Positions 16,570 through 25,669 of a DNA stretch of 64,000 nucleotides are shown here, in pieces. Source of the stretch: Pedobacter roseus (GTDB taxonomy: Bacteria; Bacteroidota; Bacteroidia; Sphingobacteriales; Sphingobacteriaceae); the NCBI RefSeq assembly GCF_014395225.1, contig NZ_CP060723.1:5270001-5334000 (forward strand), in the 5' to 3' direction. Every line of letters starts with the position of its first letter. Position 1 is the first letter of the stretch. The translations under genes were made by a program, and so were the position numbers. The notes under the pieces are model-generated. The model was not told the DNA's origin, did no database searches, and worked only from the letters and a program-made list of their open reading frames with translations.

Positions 16570-19065
16570 TTAATAGCTACAAAACACAATATTCCCGAAA
16601 AGCGTTTTGCCTCCTTCCCAAAAATTTCTGAATAACGGATCATTAGCGAGGTAAACCACCTGTCCGCGGCCAAAATCTTGCACACCAATGAGTAATCCGG
16701 TTTTAAGCTCTTCGCGGGCTTTTTTACCCACTACACCAGCCATTAAACTTTTATCATTAATTAATCCTACATTCCAGCCTTTAGCAAAAGGTTCGTAAAT
16801 CTTACGGTCGGTTTTTAAACTGTAATAAAATTTGCCCAGGCCATAAGAGAAAGGGTGGGTAGCATCAAGGTTAATCTTATAAATGGCTCCCGGTATGGTG
16901 GTTTCGAAATCATCCCTGTCTTTATCTTTAAAAAGCAGTTTGTTCGCTTCGGGTTTTTCGTCTTTTTTTACCGCAGCTTCTTTCTTTTTAATATCAAATC
17001 CTTTTTTTTCCAATACACTTTCAATGGCATCCTCCATTAAAATCAGTTTACCGCCTTTGTTCAACCAGGCAGTTAAGCCATCGCCAATAAAAGGAGTATA
17101 GCTTCCATCAGGCAGGATAAGTGTATTGATTTTATTAATGTCTAAATTGTTGATTTCTTTAGCATTGATAATGCTCGGCGAAAGGTTTAAATCATGCTCC
17201 AGGTAAAACCAGGCTTCGCCAAAAGCCAGGGATGAAACCTCCATGCCTGATACAATGGCTATTTTTGGCTGCTTTAATAATGGATAAACATTAGAGCCAA
17301 AATCCTTACCTTTTTCTACAAAACCACTGCTTACCGCCTGAATGGGTTTATCGAGCATTTTGGCAACAAAAGCAATCTTATCTTTTACGCCTTTAGCCAG
17401 GCGTTCGTTTTCTGCCCTTAATACAATCAGAGTTCCCGCGGGGTAATCTTTACCGTTCACCGAAAAGGGCTGATCGGCCTGCCTTACTTTTATCCCTTCT
17501 TTTTGCAATGCGATTAAAACATGGGCATCTTCACTGGTTCCCCAGCTAAACAGCCATGCCAGGGGTTTATCTACTTCTGTATTTACCAACTTGGTTTCCT
17601 CTAATGAAGAAAACTTGCCCTTGATGCTTTCTTTACTGGCATAACCTTTTAAACCATACACATAGGGCAGGGCCCAGGCCGTAATATCATAAGTATTGGA
17701 GTCGGTTACAAAGGTTTGCGGCTCTAATAAAACATTAGCTAAAACAGCCCTTGGCTGTTGAACATTCACAATTAAGTCGTTCCGGCCAATGGAAAAGTTT
17801 TCTTCCTTTTGGGTATCATAGTCATAAGCCCTTCCGGTTTTATCTCCGCCATAAGCAAATTCGATCTTATTTTTGGTTAAGAGTTCAGCCAGTTTTTTCA
17901 ATCGTGACAGGTTGGTTGGCTTAATGATATAACTTTTATAAATACCCGGGGCGCTAGCCATTTCCTGCTGAAAATATTTTTTATACTCCTCTAAAAGCTT
18001 GTTGTGGTTTAAAGAAGTTACTTCGAGGGTCGACATCCCTGTAGTAAAGTGGTGCGCAATACGATCCTTTAAGGTTAAGGTATCGCCATCATTGGTTACC
18101 ACCGATAATCCGGCTCTGATTCCGCCCTGCTCGTAAGTCATACCAATTGATCCGTTATATAGGGGGTAGGTATCGCCGTAAGAAGGATAAAGCAGATCGA
18201 AACGTTCTTTGGTAAAATATTGCCAACCTTCTGCATCAAAATATTTAGCATTGTTTTTTCCTACGACCACCTGAAAACTTTTTTGCCATGGCGTAATATC
18301 CTGATGTACCGGCTCTGCCGCTGGCGCAAAATAATAAGGCTCGTTGTAGCCCTGCTCATGAAAATCGACATGCACCTGGGGCATCCACTGGTTATACAAA
18401 GCCAACCTTTGCTGACTTTCGATCTGCGTTTGCCAGGCCCAGTCGCGGTTTAAATCGAAATAATAATGATTCGGTCTACCACCCGGCCATGGTTCGATAT
18501 GTTCTCTGGAAGAGGGGTCTGAATTGGGTGTTTTGCCCACTACACTGTTAAAATAATTTACATAACGGTCTCTTCCATCCGGGTTTAAGCAGGGATCGAT
18601 GATCACAACCGTATTTTTTAACCACTCGGTAGCTGGCTTATTCGTACCCGATACAAGCGTATAAATCATTTTCATTGCCGTTTCGGTTGAATTAGCCTCG
18701 TTACCATGTACATTGTAACTCAACCAAAGTAGAGTTGGCTGTTTAGTTAAATCAACACTGTTATTGGTACCTGTAGTTAAAGCAAGGTTATTATTTCTGA
18801 TCTGTTCCAGTCTATCTATATTTTCTACAGCAGAAACAATTGCTACCATTAACGGCCTGCCCTCATTCGTTTTGCCGTATTCGATGAGCTTGATATTCTT
18901 TGGCGCGGCAGCAGCAGTTTGTCTAAAATATTCGGCCACTTTATGGTGTGGTGTAAAATGCGAACCAAGGGGATAACCTAAAAAATCGTCAGGAGATTTT
19001 AGCTGGGCCTTTACAAAAGATATAGAAATAAGGGAGATTAAGCAGAACGTTAACAGTCTCTTCAT
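16570..19065 (-). CDS. Secreted M14-family zinc carboxypeptidase
   Basis: 831-residue exported metallopeptidase that should remove C-terminal residues from peptides in the periplasm or outside. Signal peptide 1-20 (ends SFVKA, cut before Q21). The M14 domain shows the zinc pair H120-G-N-E123 (in YNVHGNEANS), the substrate-binding stretch NPDGRDRY (161-168), the third zinc ligand in VDFHEQGYNEPYYF (His236) and the probable catalytic Glu312 in MTYEQGG. The C-terminal ~350 residues look like a Rossmann/class-I-amidotransferase-like fold (ILPDGSYTPFIGDGLTAWL, GGKLILMEDA) that is common in large Bacteroidota M14 proteins. It is divergent from murF and ends at a strong terminator. Peptide specificity is unknown. 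Confidence 0.9.
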   Translation of the reverse strand: MKRLLTFCLISLISISFVKAQLKSPDDFLGYPLGSHFTPHHKVAEYFRQTAAAAPKNIKLIEYGKTNEGRPLMVAIVSAVENIDRLEQIRNNNLALTTGTNNSVDLTKQPTLLWLSYNVHGNEANSTETAMKMIYTLVSGTNKPATEWLKNTVVIIDPCLNPDGRDRYVNYFNSVVGKTPNSDPSSREHIEPWPGGRPNHYYFDLNRDWAWQTQIESQQRLALYNQWMPQVHVDFHEQGYNEPYYFAPAAEPVHQDITPWQKSFQVVVGKNNAKYFDAEGWQYFTKERFDLLYPSYGDTYPLYNGSIGMTYEQGGIRAGLSVVTNDGDTLTLKDRIAHHFTTGMSTLEVTSLNHNKLLEEYKKYFQQEMASAPGIYKSYIIKPTNLSRLKKLAELLTKNKIEFAYGGDKTGRAYDYDTQKEENFSIGRNDLIVNVQQPRAVLANVLLEPQTFVTDSNTYDITAWALPYVYGLKGYASKESIKGKFSSLEETKLVNTEVDKPLAWLFSWGTSEDAHVLIALQKEGIKVRQADQPFSVNGKDYPAGTLIVLRAENERLAKGVKDKIAFVAKMLDKPIQAVSSGFVEKGKDFGSNVYPLLKQPKIAIVSGMEVSSLAFGEAWFYLEHDLNLSPSIINAKEINNLDINKINTLILPDGSYTPFIGDGLTAWLNKGGKLILMEDAIESVLEKKGFDIKKKEAAVKKDEKPEANKLLFKDKDRDDFETTIPGAIYKINLDATHPFSYGLGKFYYSLKTDRKIYEPFAKGWNVGLINDKSLMAGVVGKKAREELKTGLLIGVQDFGRGQVVYLANDPLFRNFWEGGKTLFGNIVFCSY

Positions 19066-19149
19066 GTTAAAATAATTTTACCTAATGTACTAATTTTGTT
19101 TTTTGTTGTTGCTAAAGCTTAATTTTACATCATATTTTTTACGATAAAC

Positions 19150-20451
19150 ATGATCACAACCCAAAAATTATACGATTACTACCTGGAAAACCCTGTTATT
19201 TCTACCGATACAAGAAACATTAGCCCTGGTTGTATCTTTTTTGCACTAAAAGGAGATCTTTTCAATGCCAATGAATTTGCGGCCCAGGCTATTGAGAAAG
19301 GTGCAGCTTATGCCGTAATCGATGAAGAAAAATATGCTCAACACGATAAATGTTTATTGGTAAAAGATGTATTAAGTACTTTACAGGATCTGGCGCGCCA
19401 TCACCGCAAACAGCTAAACATCCCTGTGATTGGTTTAACCGGTAGCAACGGAAAAACCACCAGCAAAGAGCTGGTAAACGCTGTATTAACCGAACGTTAT
19501 AAAACCTTTGCCACTTTTGGCAACTTAAATAACCACATTGGTGTTCCTTTATCCATATTATCCATCACGAATGATGTGCAGATTGCGGTAATTGAAATGG
19601 GCGCCAACCACCAAAAAGAGATAGAACTGCTCTGTACCATTGCACAGCCTACCCACGGCATCATCACAAATGTAGGCATGGCGCACTTAGATGGATTTGG
19701 CGGATTTGAAGGTGTAAAAAAAGGCAAGGCAGAACTTTATGCTTACCTCAAACAAACCAATGGTTATACCTTTATTAATACGGATAATCCCAATTTACTC
19801 GAAATGAGCACTGTAGCCGGATTAAATAAACTGATTTATTATGGAACGGAAAACGGCAACACCATTAAAGGGGAACTAAAAAGCAGCGATCCTTTTATCG
19901 AAGTAAACTGGACCAATCACGAGGTTTCATCGTCTGTAAAAACCAATTTAACAGGCAGTTATAATTTCGAAAATATACTTGCGGCAATTTGTATTGGTGA
20001 TTTTTTTGATATGAGTCCTGAAGAAATAAACACTGGTTTGTCAAACTATCAACCGAAAAACAACCGTTCGCAACTCACCAAAACTGAAAAAAATACGGTG
20101 ATCTGCGATTTCTATAATGCCAACCCCAGCAGCATGACCGCAGCACTGAAAAATATTGCTGCATTATCTGCCGGTAAAAAGACTGCGATTTTAGGCGATA
20201 TGTTCGAATTGGGACCCGAGTCTCCTGGCCAGCACGAATTAATTGCGAAACAGGCCAATGAAAGCGGTTTGGATCAGCTAATTTTTATCGGGAAAGACTT
20301 TTTTCACTATAGAAATGATGTAAAAGGCATTTTCTTTGAAACACCTGCCGAAGCAGCTACTTTTTTACAAGAAAACCCGGTTCAAGATCATTTGGTGCTT
20401 CTAAAAGGATCAAGAGGAATGAAACTGGAAAGTTTGTTGCAGTATTTGTAG
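19150..20451 (+). CDS. murF: UDP-N-acetylmuramoyl-tripeptide--D-alanyl-D-alanine ligase MurF
   Basis: Cytoplasmic ATP-dependent ligase that adds D-Ala-D-Ala to UDP-MurNAc-tripeptide, the last soluble step of peptidoglycan precursor synthesis. At 433 residues it has normal length. Seen: N-terminal substrate domain with STDTR (19-23), ATP loop GLTGSNGKTT (95-104), NNHIGVPLSIL, EMGANHQKEI, and the C-terminal ligase domain with CDFYNANPSSM and ILGDMFELG, all Mur-ligase landmarks that distinguish MurF from MurC/D/E. It stands alone rather than in a dcw cluster, with the divergent M14 gene on its left and a foldback repeat directly after it. A TAATTTTG box (19091-19098) upstream could be its -7 element. 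Confidence 0.95.
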   Translation: MITTQKLYDYYLENPVISTDTRNISPGCIFFALKGDLFNANEFAAQAIEKGAAYAVIDEEKYAQHDKCLLVKDVLSTLQDLARHHRKQLNIPVIGLTGSNGKTTSKELVNAVLTERYKTFATFGNLNNHIGVPLSILSITNDVQIAVIEMGANHQKEIELLCTIAQPTHGIITNVGMAHLDGFGGFEGVKKGKAELYAYLKQTNGYTFINTDNPNLLEMSTVAGLNKLIYYGTENGNTIKGELKSSDPFIEVNWTNHEVSSSVKTNLTGSYNFENILAAICIGDFFDMSPEEINTGLSNYQPKNNRSQLTKTEKNTVICDFYNANPSSMTAALKNIAALSAGKKTAILGDMFELGPESPGQHELIAKQANESGLDQLIFIGKDFFHYRNDVKGIFFETPAEAATFLQENPVQDHLVLLKGSRGMKLESLLQYL

Positions 20452-20468
20452 TTTCAATCTTTAAAAAA

Positions 20469-20622
20469 GCTGTCTCAAATTGAATATTGTTTTAACGTTA
20501 CGTCATTCCCGCGCAGGCGGGAACCTTAATGAATATTGCATTAGCATTAAGATTCCCAATCAACCCGATAGCTATCGGGTTGGGAATGACGATAAATCGA
20601 TATTAAAATTCTTTGAGACAGC
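20469..20622. repeat. Nested foldback repeat (MITE-like) after murF
   Basis: Outer arms GCTGTCTCAAA (20469-20479) and TTTGAGACAGC (20612-20622) enclose a second pair GTCATTCCC (20502-20510) / GGGAATGAC (20582-20590), which in turn enclose the palindrome CCCGATAGCTATCGGG. The inner element is the reverse complement of the copy at 52668-52751. It lies between convergent genes and may act as a terminator for both. No transposase is encoded. Confidence 0.75.
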
Positions 20623-20639
20623 TGCTCAACTCAATATCC

Positions 20640-23501
20640 TTAAAATGTACAGGCAATTTTGCCATATACATACCTGCCACTAAAACCAAATTGGCTAACA
20701 GCCCTTGGGTACAAGAACCTCCCATTAGAAGTATTGTCTAACCCACCTGAATAATTACTGGTAGCGATACCGCTGAGGTTGTTTTCATTGTTCCTTGGAT
20801 CGATGTATAATTTATCAGGATAAACATCAAAGATATTATTCGCTCCCACAGTTACCGACCAGGTTTTGCTTGCAGCGTAACTTACAGAGAAATCAGTTAC
20901 CCATTTCGGAGCGAAAGTTTGATCCAGCTGGGTTGGTAAACCATTGGCAGGAATATTTGGGTCGATGGCATTTAAATAGGTGACTTCACCAAAACGAACC
21001 GTTCTGGCAACAAGTGAAAGTTTATTCACATTATAGGTTGCGGTAATATTTACTTTATTTTTAGGCACAGAGCTTTCGAAACGTGAACGTTCCAAACGAT
21101 CGAATAATTTAGCTTTTAACGATGCGTCGCTTTCAATTTTATCAGATCCCTGGATACTTCTCACCACAGTTTTGTTCACATTTCCGGCAACACTTAAAAT
21201 CAAACTACTTTTTGCGCCCAGGTTAAATCTATTGGTTAAAACCACATCGATTCCTGCAGTGTTCGTAGTAATGGCATTAGTGAAAAACTGCACACTGTTA
21301 ATCTGTGCCAATGGATCTACCGTATTTAAAATCTGGTTCACCACTCCGGTTGGCACTAAAACACCGCCAGAGCGTTCGCGGGCATATTGACTGGAGAAAA
21401 CAATCCGGTCGCTGATATCAATGTTATAAGCATCAATGGTAAAAGTAAAGGTTTTGGCGATTTTGCCCGCTAAACCTAAACTTCCCGATTTAGAAATTTC
21501 TGGTTTTAATGCCCCAACACCAAACTGGGCAACAATAGGGTTTGCATTATTTACCGTTAACACCTGTGTGGCATTGGTGCCTACAAATTGCGTGCTTTCA
21601 TTATTAAAATATTGCTGGTGTAAAGATGGTGCTCTAAATCCGGTTGAATAAGCCCCACGCAGCGAAATATCACCAAAAAGCTTAGCCTTACCTGTAAATT
21701 TATAAGAAAAATTCGAACCAAAATCACTGTAGTTTTCATATCTGCCAGCAGCCCCTAAAGTTACCCGCGGCCCAAATTCAGCTTCAAGATCTGCATAAGC
21801 ACCAACGTTGTGCCTCGATTTGTCTAATGCGTTGCTCGGCTTAAATCCAGGAAATACCTGCGCACCCGATGCAGTAGGGGATGTTCCGATTAATCTTCCG
21901 CCATTTGAATAAGATAAAAGTTCGCCTTCTTTGATCTGATAATTATCTATCCTAAATTCTCCGCCAAAGGCTGTATTCAATGAAGTTAAAAATCCACCGT
22001 CAAAGGTGTGTTTTTTGTTTATATCGAGGTTACTGGTATTTTGTCTGAATAACAATTCTCCTGCGTAAAACGAAGTAGGACTTGTTCCGGTAGGCAGAGA
22101 GGCATTTACCGTATTATTGATATTAAACGCTATGGTGTTCTCTCCGCTTGTATTACTAATGTCCAAATCCCAATCATGCAAAAGTTTCGCCCTCATACCA
22201 ACGGAGACTGAATAATCGTTAATTTTAGTATCGATAAATGGTAAAAATCCGTTAGGGTAGATGGATAAATCTATCTGTGTAGTCTGCGTTGGCAAGCGGT
22301 AAAAACCCGCTGCACTTCCTGTTTTATGGGTAAAACCTGCTGCATAATATAACTGAGTCGTTTTACCAAAATTGAACTGACCATTTAAAAATCCACCTCC
22401 ATTTTTTGAGTCGGAATTACCAACGCGCATGTTATTTCTATCCAAACCATTTGCTGCAGCCCTTGCATCATCGGCAGCTTTTAAACTGGCAAAACGAGCC
22501 TGAAAAGCGGCTTCTGTTTCTGTTGCCCCTTTGGTTGGACTTGCAGAATACAATAAAGGACGGGTATCTAAACCACCACGGTTGGTAAATCCGCGTTGAA
22601 GATACTGGGCTGCAAAATTGATAAAACCTTTATCATTTTTAAATGCCCAGCCTTTGCTAAAATCAACCTGAAAAGTTCTGCCATCGCTAAAATCCCGACC
22701 GAGGGCATTCGAAGAAGATTGACCAAAAGAAGTTGAAAAACTATACGGTGTAACCTTTTTTAACACAATGTTGATTACCCCGGCAATGGCATCCGAGCCA
22801 TATTGTGCTGCAGCACCGTCACGTAAAACCTCGATGCGTTCAATTGCCGAAACCGGAATGGAGTTTAAATCTGTACCAACAGAACCACGGCCAAAAGTAC
22901 CGTTAATGTTTACCAATGCGGTTGTATGCCTGCGTTTGCCGTTTACCAGCACCAAAACCTGATCGGGACCTAAACCGCGTAATGATGCCGGATCGATGTG
23001 ATCGGTACCGTCAGAAACCGTTTGCCGGTTAGAGCTAAAAGATGGCGCCACAAAATTTAAAATCTGCGTTAAATCGGTCTGTGCAAATACTTTAACATCT
23101 TTTGTGGAAATCAGATCGACGGGAACTACGCTTTCAATGTTCGTTCTCGGTGTTGATCTCGATCCCACCACAACTACATCACTTAATAATTCTTTTGTAT
23201 CCTGCAACGCAAAATCCATCGTTTTAACGGTATTATCAATCTGAACAGCTACTTCAGAAGTTTGATAACCGGTAAAAGAAATCCGGACTTTATAAGCTCC
23301 GGCAGAAGGAAATTTTAAGGCATAAAGTCCGTTTCCATCAGAAGATGTCCCAGTTTTTGAGCCAACTACCTGAACAGTAGCGCCCGGAATGGCTAATCCT
23401 GCTGAATCCGTAACCTTACCCTTTAAGCCTTGGGCAAGCAAATGATTGGAAACGAACAGTAAGAGAAGGATTAGGGAGTTTTTGAATAATATTTTTATCA
23501 T
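20640..23501 (-). CDS. TonB-dependent outer-membrane receptor with N-terminal regulatory-like domain
   Basis: 953-residue outer-membrane receptor. Signal peptide ~1-23 (ends SNHLLA, cut before Q), carboxypeptidase-regulatory-like domain ~25-105 (GKVTDSAGLAIPGATVQVVG), plug ~115-250 with SLRGLGPDQVLVLVNGKRRH and IERIEVLRDGAAAQYGSDAI then AGVINIVLKK, and a barrel ending in GRYVYGKIACTF. It is shorter than the SusC proteins and has no susD partner, so it is a classical TonB receptor (siderophore, cobalamin or other ligand). It is monocistronic, with the foldback element beyond its stop. The ligand cannot be named. Confidence 0.92.
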   Translation of the reverse strand: MIKILFKNSLILLLLFVSNHLLAQGLKGKVTDSAGLAIPGATVQVVGSKTGTSSDGNGLYALKFPSAGAYKVRISFTGYQTSEVAVQIDNTVKTMDFALQDTKELLSDVVVVGSRSTPRTNIESVVPVDLISTKDVKVFAQTDLTQILNFVAPSFSSNRQTVSDGTDHIDPASLRGLGPDQVLVLVNGKRRHTTALVNINGTFGRGSVGTDLNSIPVSAIERIEVLRDGAAAQYGSDAIAGVINIVLKKVTPYSFSTSFGQSSSNALGRDFSDGRTFQVDFSKGWAFKNDKGFINFAAQYLQRGFTNRGGLDTRPLLYSASPTKGATETEAAFQARFASLKAADDARAAANGLDRNNMRVGNSDSKNGGGFLNGQFNFGKTTQLYYAAGFTHKTGSAAGFYRLPTQTTQIDLSIYPNGFLPFIDTKINDYSVSVGMRAKLLHDWDLDISNTSGENTIAFNINNTVNASLPTGTSPTSFYAGELLFRQNTSNLDINKKHTFDGGFLTSLNTAFGGEFRIDNYQIKEGELLSYSNGGRLIGTSPTASGAQVFPGFKPSNALDKSRHNVGAYADLEAEFGPRVTLGAAGRYENYSDFGSNFSYKFTGKAKLFGDISLRGAYSTGFRAPSLHQQYFNNESTQFVGTNATQVLTVNNANPIVAQFGVGALKPEISKSGSLGLAGKIAKTFTFTIDAYNIDISDRIVFSSQYARERSGGVLVPTGVVNQILNTVDPLAQINSVQFFTNAITTNTAGIDVVLTNRFNLGAKSSLILSVAGNVNKTVVRSIQGSDKIESDASLKAKLFDRLERSRFESSVPKNKVNITATYNVNKLSLVARTVRFGEVTYLNAIDPNIPANGLPTQLDQTFAPKWVTDFSVSYAASKTWSVTVGANNIFDVYPDKLYIDPRNNENNLSGIATSNYSGGLDNTSNGRFLYPRAVSQFGFSGRYVYGKIACTF

Positions 23502-23666
23502 AGTTCATAGGTTTATAAACAATAATAACAATTTTATTACAAAATTTTAAACAGCAACTTGCTGATAAAGAATAAAATACTAAAAAAATACGCCTTTTCT
23601 GTAGAGAATCAAAGACAAAAAATTAAAATATTGCGAAAATCAATTCCAATACAAGAAAATAAACAT
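23502..23666. other. Spacer upstream of the TonB receptor gene
   Basis: 165 AT-rich bases between gldH and the TonB receptor. No hairpin or reading frame of note; it must hold the receptor promoter. Confidence 0.4.
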
Positions 23667-24158
23667 TTATTGTGCTAAACCAACCAAAACACCAGCATCA
23701 CTCACTTCCAAAAGCGGGTTATCGCGCATATTCTGTTCAATTTCGATCTCAAACTTGCCATTGTGCGGAAAATGATAGTTGGTAAGCATGGGTAATGAAT
23801 AACTGAATACATTTCCAGAGCCACTGCCCAGCCATTCGCCATCATTTTTGGCCAGTTTGTACTGATAACGTCTGGTGACCACCTTTTTGCCATCTTTAAA
23901 ATGGGCAAGGATAAAAATATTGGCGTATTTATAATCGGCAGTATGCCTGAGCTTAAAATAAATGTTGTAGGCCTTTGTATTATCCTTAATCTCAAACTGT
24001 GTCGAAATTTGGTTACGGTAGGTCCACCTGCGGTCGGCAATTTCTACATTACTATCAATTACGCCGGATGTACAGCCAACAAATAGCGAAGTAATCAATA
24101 AAAAAGCAAGCAAAAATACTTGTCTTTTATTCAGCAGCAGGTTTATTTTCTGAGCCAT
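23667..24158 (-). CDS. gldH: Gliding-motility lipoprotein GldH
   Basis: GldH is an outer-membrane-associated lipoprotein first known from gliding Bacteroidota and kept in many non-gliding relatives. The start chosen is the ATG at 24156-24158 (163 residues), giving a lipoprotein signal with Cys29 in LFVGC; a start further upstream would put 34 unrelated residues before it. Body motifs GEWLGSGSGNVFSY, HFPHNGKFEIEIEQNMRDNP and LLEVSDAGVLVG fit the GldH_lipo family (PF14109). The gene overlaps the 3' end of the PSP1 gene by 32 bases and so is probably translated from the same message. Whether this strain glides cannot be judged from this window. Confidence 0.88.
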   Translation of the reverse strand: MAQKINLLLNKRQVFLLAFLLITSLFVGCTSGVIDSNVEIADRRWTYRNQISTQFEIKDNTKAYNIYFKLRHTADYKYANIFILAHFKDGKKVVTRRYQYKLAKNDGEWLGSGSGNVFSYSLPMLTNYHFPHNGKFEIEIEQNMRDNPLLEVSDAGVLVGLAQ

Positions 24159-25668
24159 TATTATTGTTTCGGCGGTTATTGTTTTTCCTACGATTATTTC
24201 TGTTCTTGTTTTTGCTTTGCTCTGGCTTAGCTCCATCTGCGGCAACACTTCCTTCAACATTTACAACAGGTTTTTGTGCTTGCGGTTGCTGCTTTGGTTT
24301 GTTATTTTGAGGTTTTGGCCCGTTAACATGCTGTGGTTTCGGCACCGCCTGTTGAGGCTTTTGACCTGCATTTTGTTGCGGTTTTAGTCCGTTAGGCTGT
24401 TGTTTTCCGCCCTGTTGGGCTTTTTGTGCGCCCTGTTGAGGCTGCTGCAGCTTATTATTAGGCCCTGCATTTTTTTCTCCGGCAGGAACTCTTTCTCTTT
24501 TATTTTGGCTGTTGTTTCTGTTATTTTTCTGGTTATTGTTCCTGTTCTGGTTGTTTTTACCACGCGAACGTTCATCTAAACGGGTTAAACTATCCTGACC
24601 AACCACATTTTCGTAATCGAACGATTTTTCTACAACAACCGGTGCGGCAATCTGAACGGCTTCTTCTTTCAGGTTTGGCGCTTTTTTGCCAGCCTTGTTC
24701 ATCGCCATGATCTCTTTAACACGGGCAGCTTTAACCGGAATCCAGTTTTCATCACCCTGGTAACTGAACCACATGATTTTTTTGAAAATGTCGGTTTTCT
24801 GGTGACGGGCATAACCGGCCTCAGTATCCAGGTTTTCAATTCTATCGGGAATATCTTTTAAAGCATCCAGATAGGTATCCAGCTCATAGTTTAAGCAGCA
24901 TTTTAATTTACCGCACTGACCAGCAAGCTTTAGGGTATTTAATGATAAATTTTGATAACGCGCCGCAGCCGTAGAAACCGTTTTAAAATTGGTTAACCAG
25001 GTAGAGCAACATAATTCGCGACCGCAAGAGCCAATTCCGCCTAAACGGCCAGCTTCCTGGCGCATCCCGATCTGGCGCATTTCAATCCGGATACGGAAAC
25101 TTTCGGCCATTTTTTTAATCAGCTCACGGAAATCCACACGGCCATCGGCAGTATAAAAGAAAGTGGCTTTGGTTTTATCGGCCTGATAATCTACATCGCT
25201 GATTTTCATCTGCAAACGTAAATCCAATGCCAGTTTACGGGCTTTGTGCATGGTTTCCCACTCCATCCCTTTGGCGGCGTTCCATTTTTCTACATCAGCT
25301 TCGGTAGCTTTACGATAGATTTTTTTAGTTACCTGATCAAGTGCCGTTTTACGGCGTTTCATCTGGATCCTTACCAGTTCGCCGGTAAGAGAAACGTGCC
25401 CTACATCAAAACCACCCGTTGGCCCTTCAACAGCAACAAGTTCTCCAATTTCGAGGTAAATGTTATCATTATTGAGGAAAAACTCTTTACGTGAGCCTTT
25501 AAATTTGATTTCGGTAACCTGAAAAGGTTTATAATTAGAAGGCATATCCAAATTAGACAGCCAATCGTGAACTTCCATTGTTTGGCAACCACCGGTGCCA
25601 CATGAGCCATTACTTTTGCATCCATTAGGGGTGCAACCACCACCTGTTGAACAACTTCCACATCCCAT
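24127..25668 (-). CDS. PSP1-domain (RicT/YaaT-like) Fe-S protein with low-complexity tail
   Basis: 513-residue cytoplasmic protein. The N-terminus is rich in Gly/Cys (about seven Cys in the first 28 residues). The PSP1 region covers ~75-275 and carries two clusters, CGRELCC (Cys215, 220, 221) and CGKLKCC (Cys252, 257, 258), which correspond to the cysteines that bind an iron-sulfur cluster in the Bacillus RicA-RicF-RicT complex (RNA maturation control). From ~375 to the end the protein is a Q/N/K/P-rich disordered tail. It sits in the order holB-PSP1-gldH; its start is 1 base after the holB stop, and it overlaps gldH by 32 bases. The RNA role is inference from homologues; no RicA/RicF partners are seen here. 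Confidence 0.9.
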   Translation of the reverse strand: MGCGSCSTGGGCTPNGCKSNGSCGTGGCQTMEVHDWLSNLDMPSNYKPFQVTEIKFKGSRKEFFLNNDNIYLEIGELVAVEGPTGGFDVGHVSLTGELVRIQMKRRKTALDQVTKKIYRKATEADVEKWNAAKGMEWETMHKARKLALDLRLQMKISDVDYQADKTKATFFYTADGRVDFRELIKKMAESFRIRIEMRQIGMRQEAGRLGGIGSCGRELCCSTWLTNFKTVSTAAARYQNLSLNTLKLAGQCGKLKCCLNYELDTYLDALKDIPDRIENLDTEAGYARHQKTDIFKKIMWFSYQGDENWIPVKAARVKEIMAMNKAGKKAPNLKEEAVQIAAPVVVEKSFDYENVVGQDSLTRLDERSRGKNNQNRNNNQKNNRNNSQNKRERVPAGEKNAGPNNKLQQPQQGAQKAQQGGKQQPNGLKPQQNAGQKPQQAVPKPQHVNGPKPQNNKPKQQPQAQKPVVNVEGSVAADGAKPEQSKNKNRNNRRKNNNRRNNNNGSENKPAAE

Positions 25669-25669
25669 A

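Noticed and set aside
20469..20622. CRISPR-like repeat array
   Set aside because: The repeats are inverted and nested, not regularly spaced direct repeats, and no cas genes are present.
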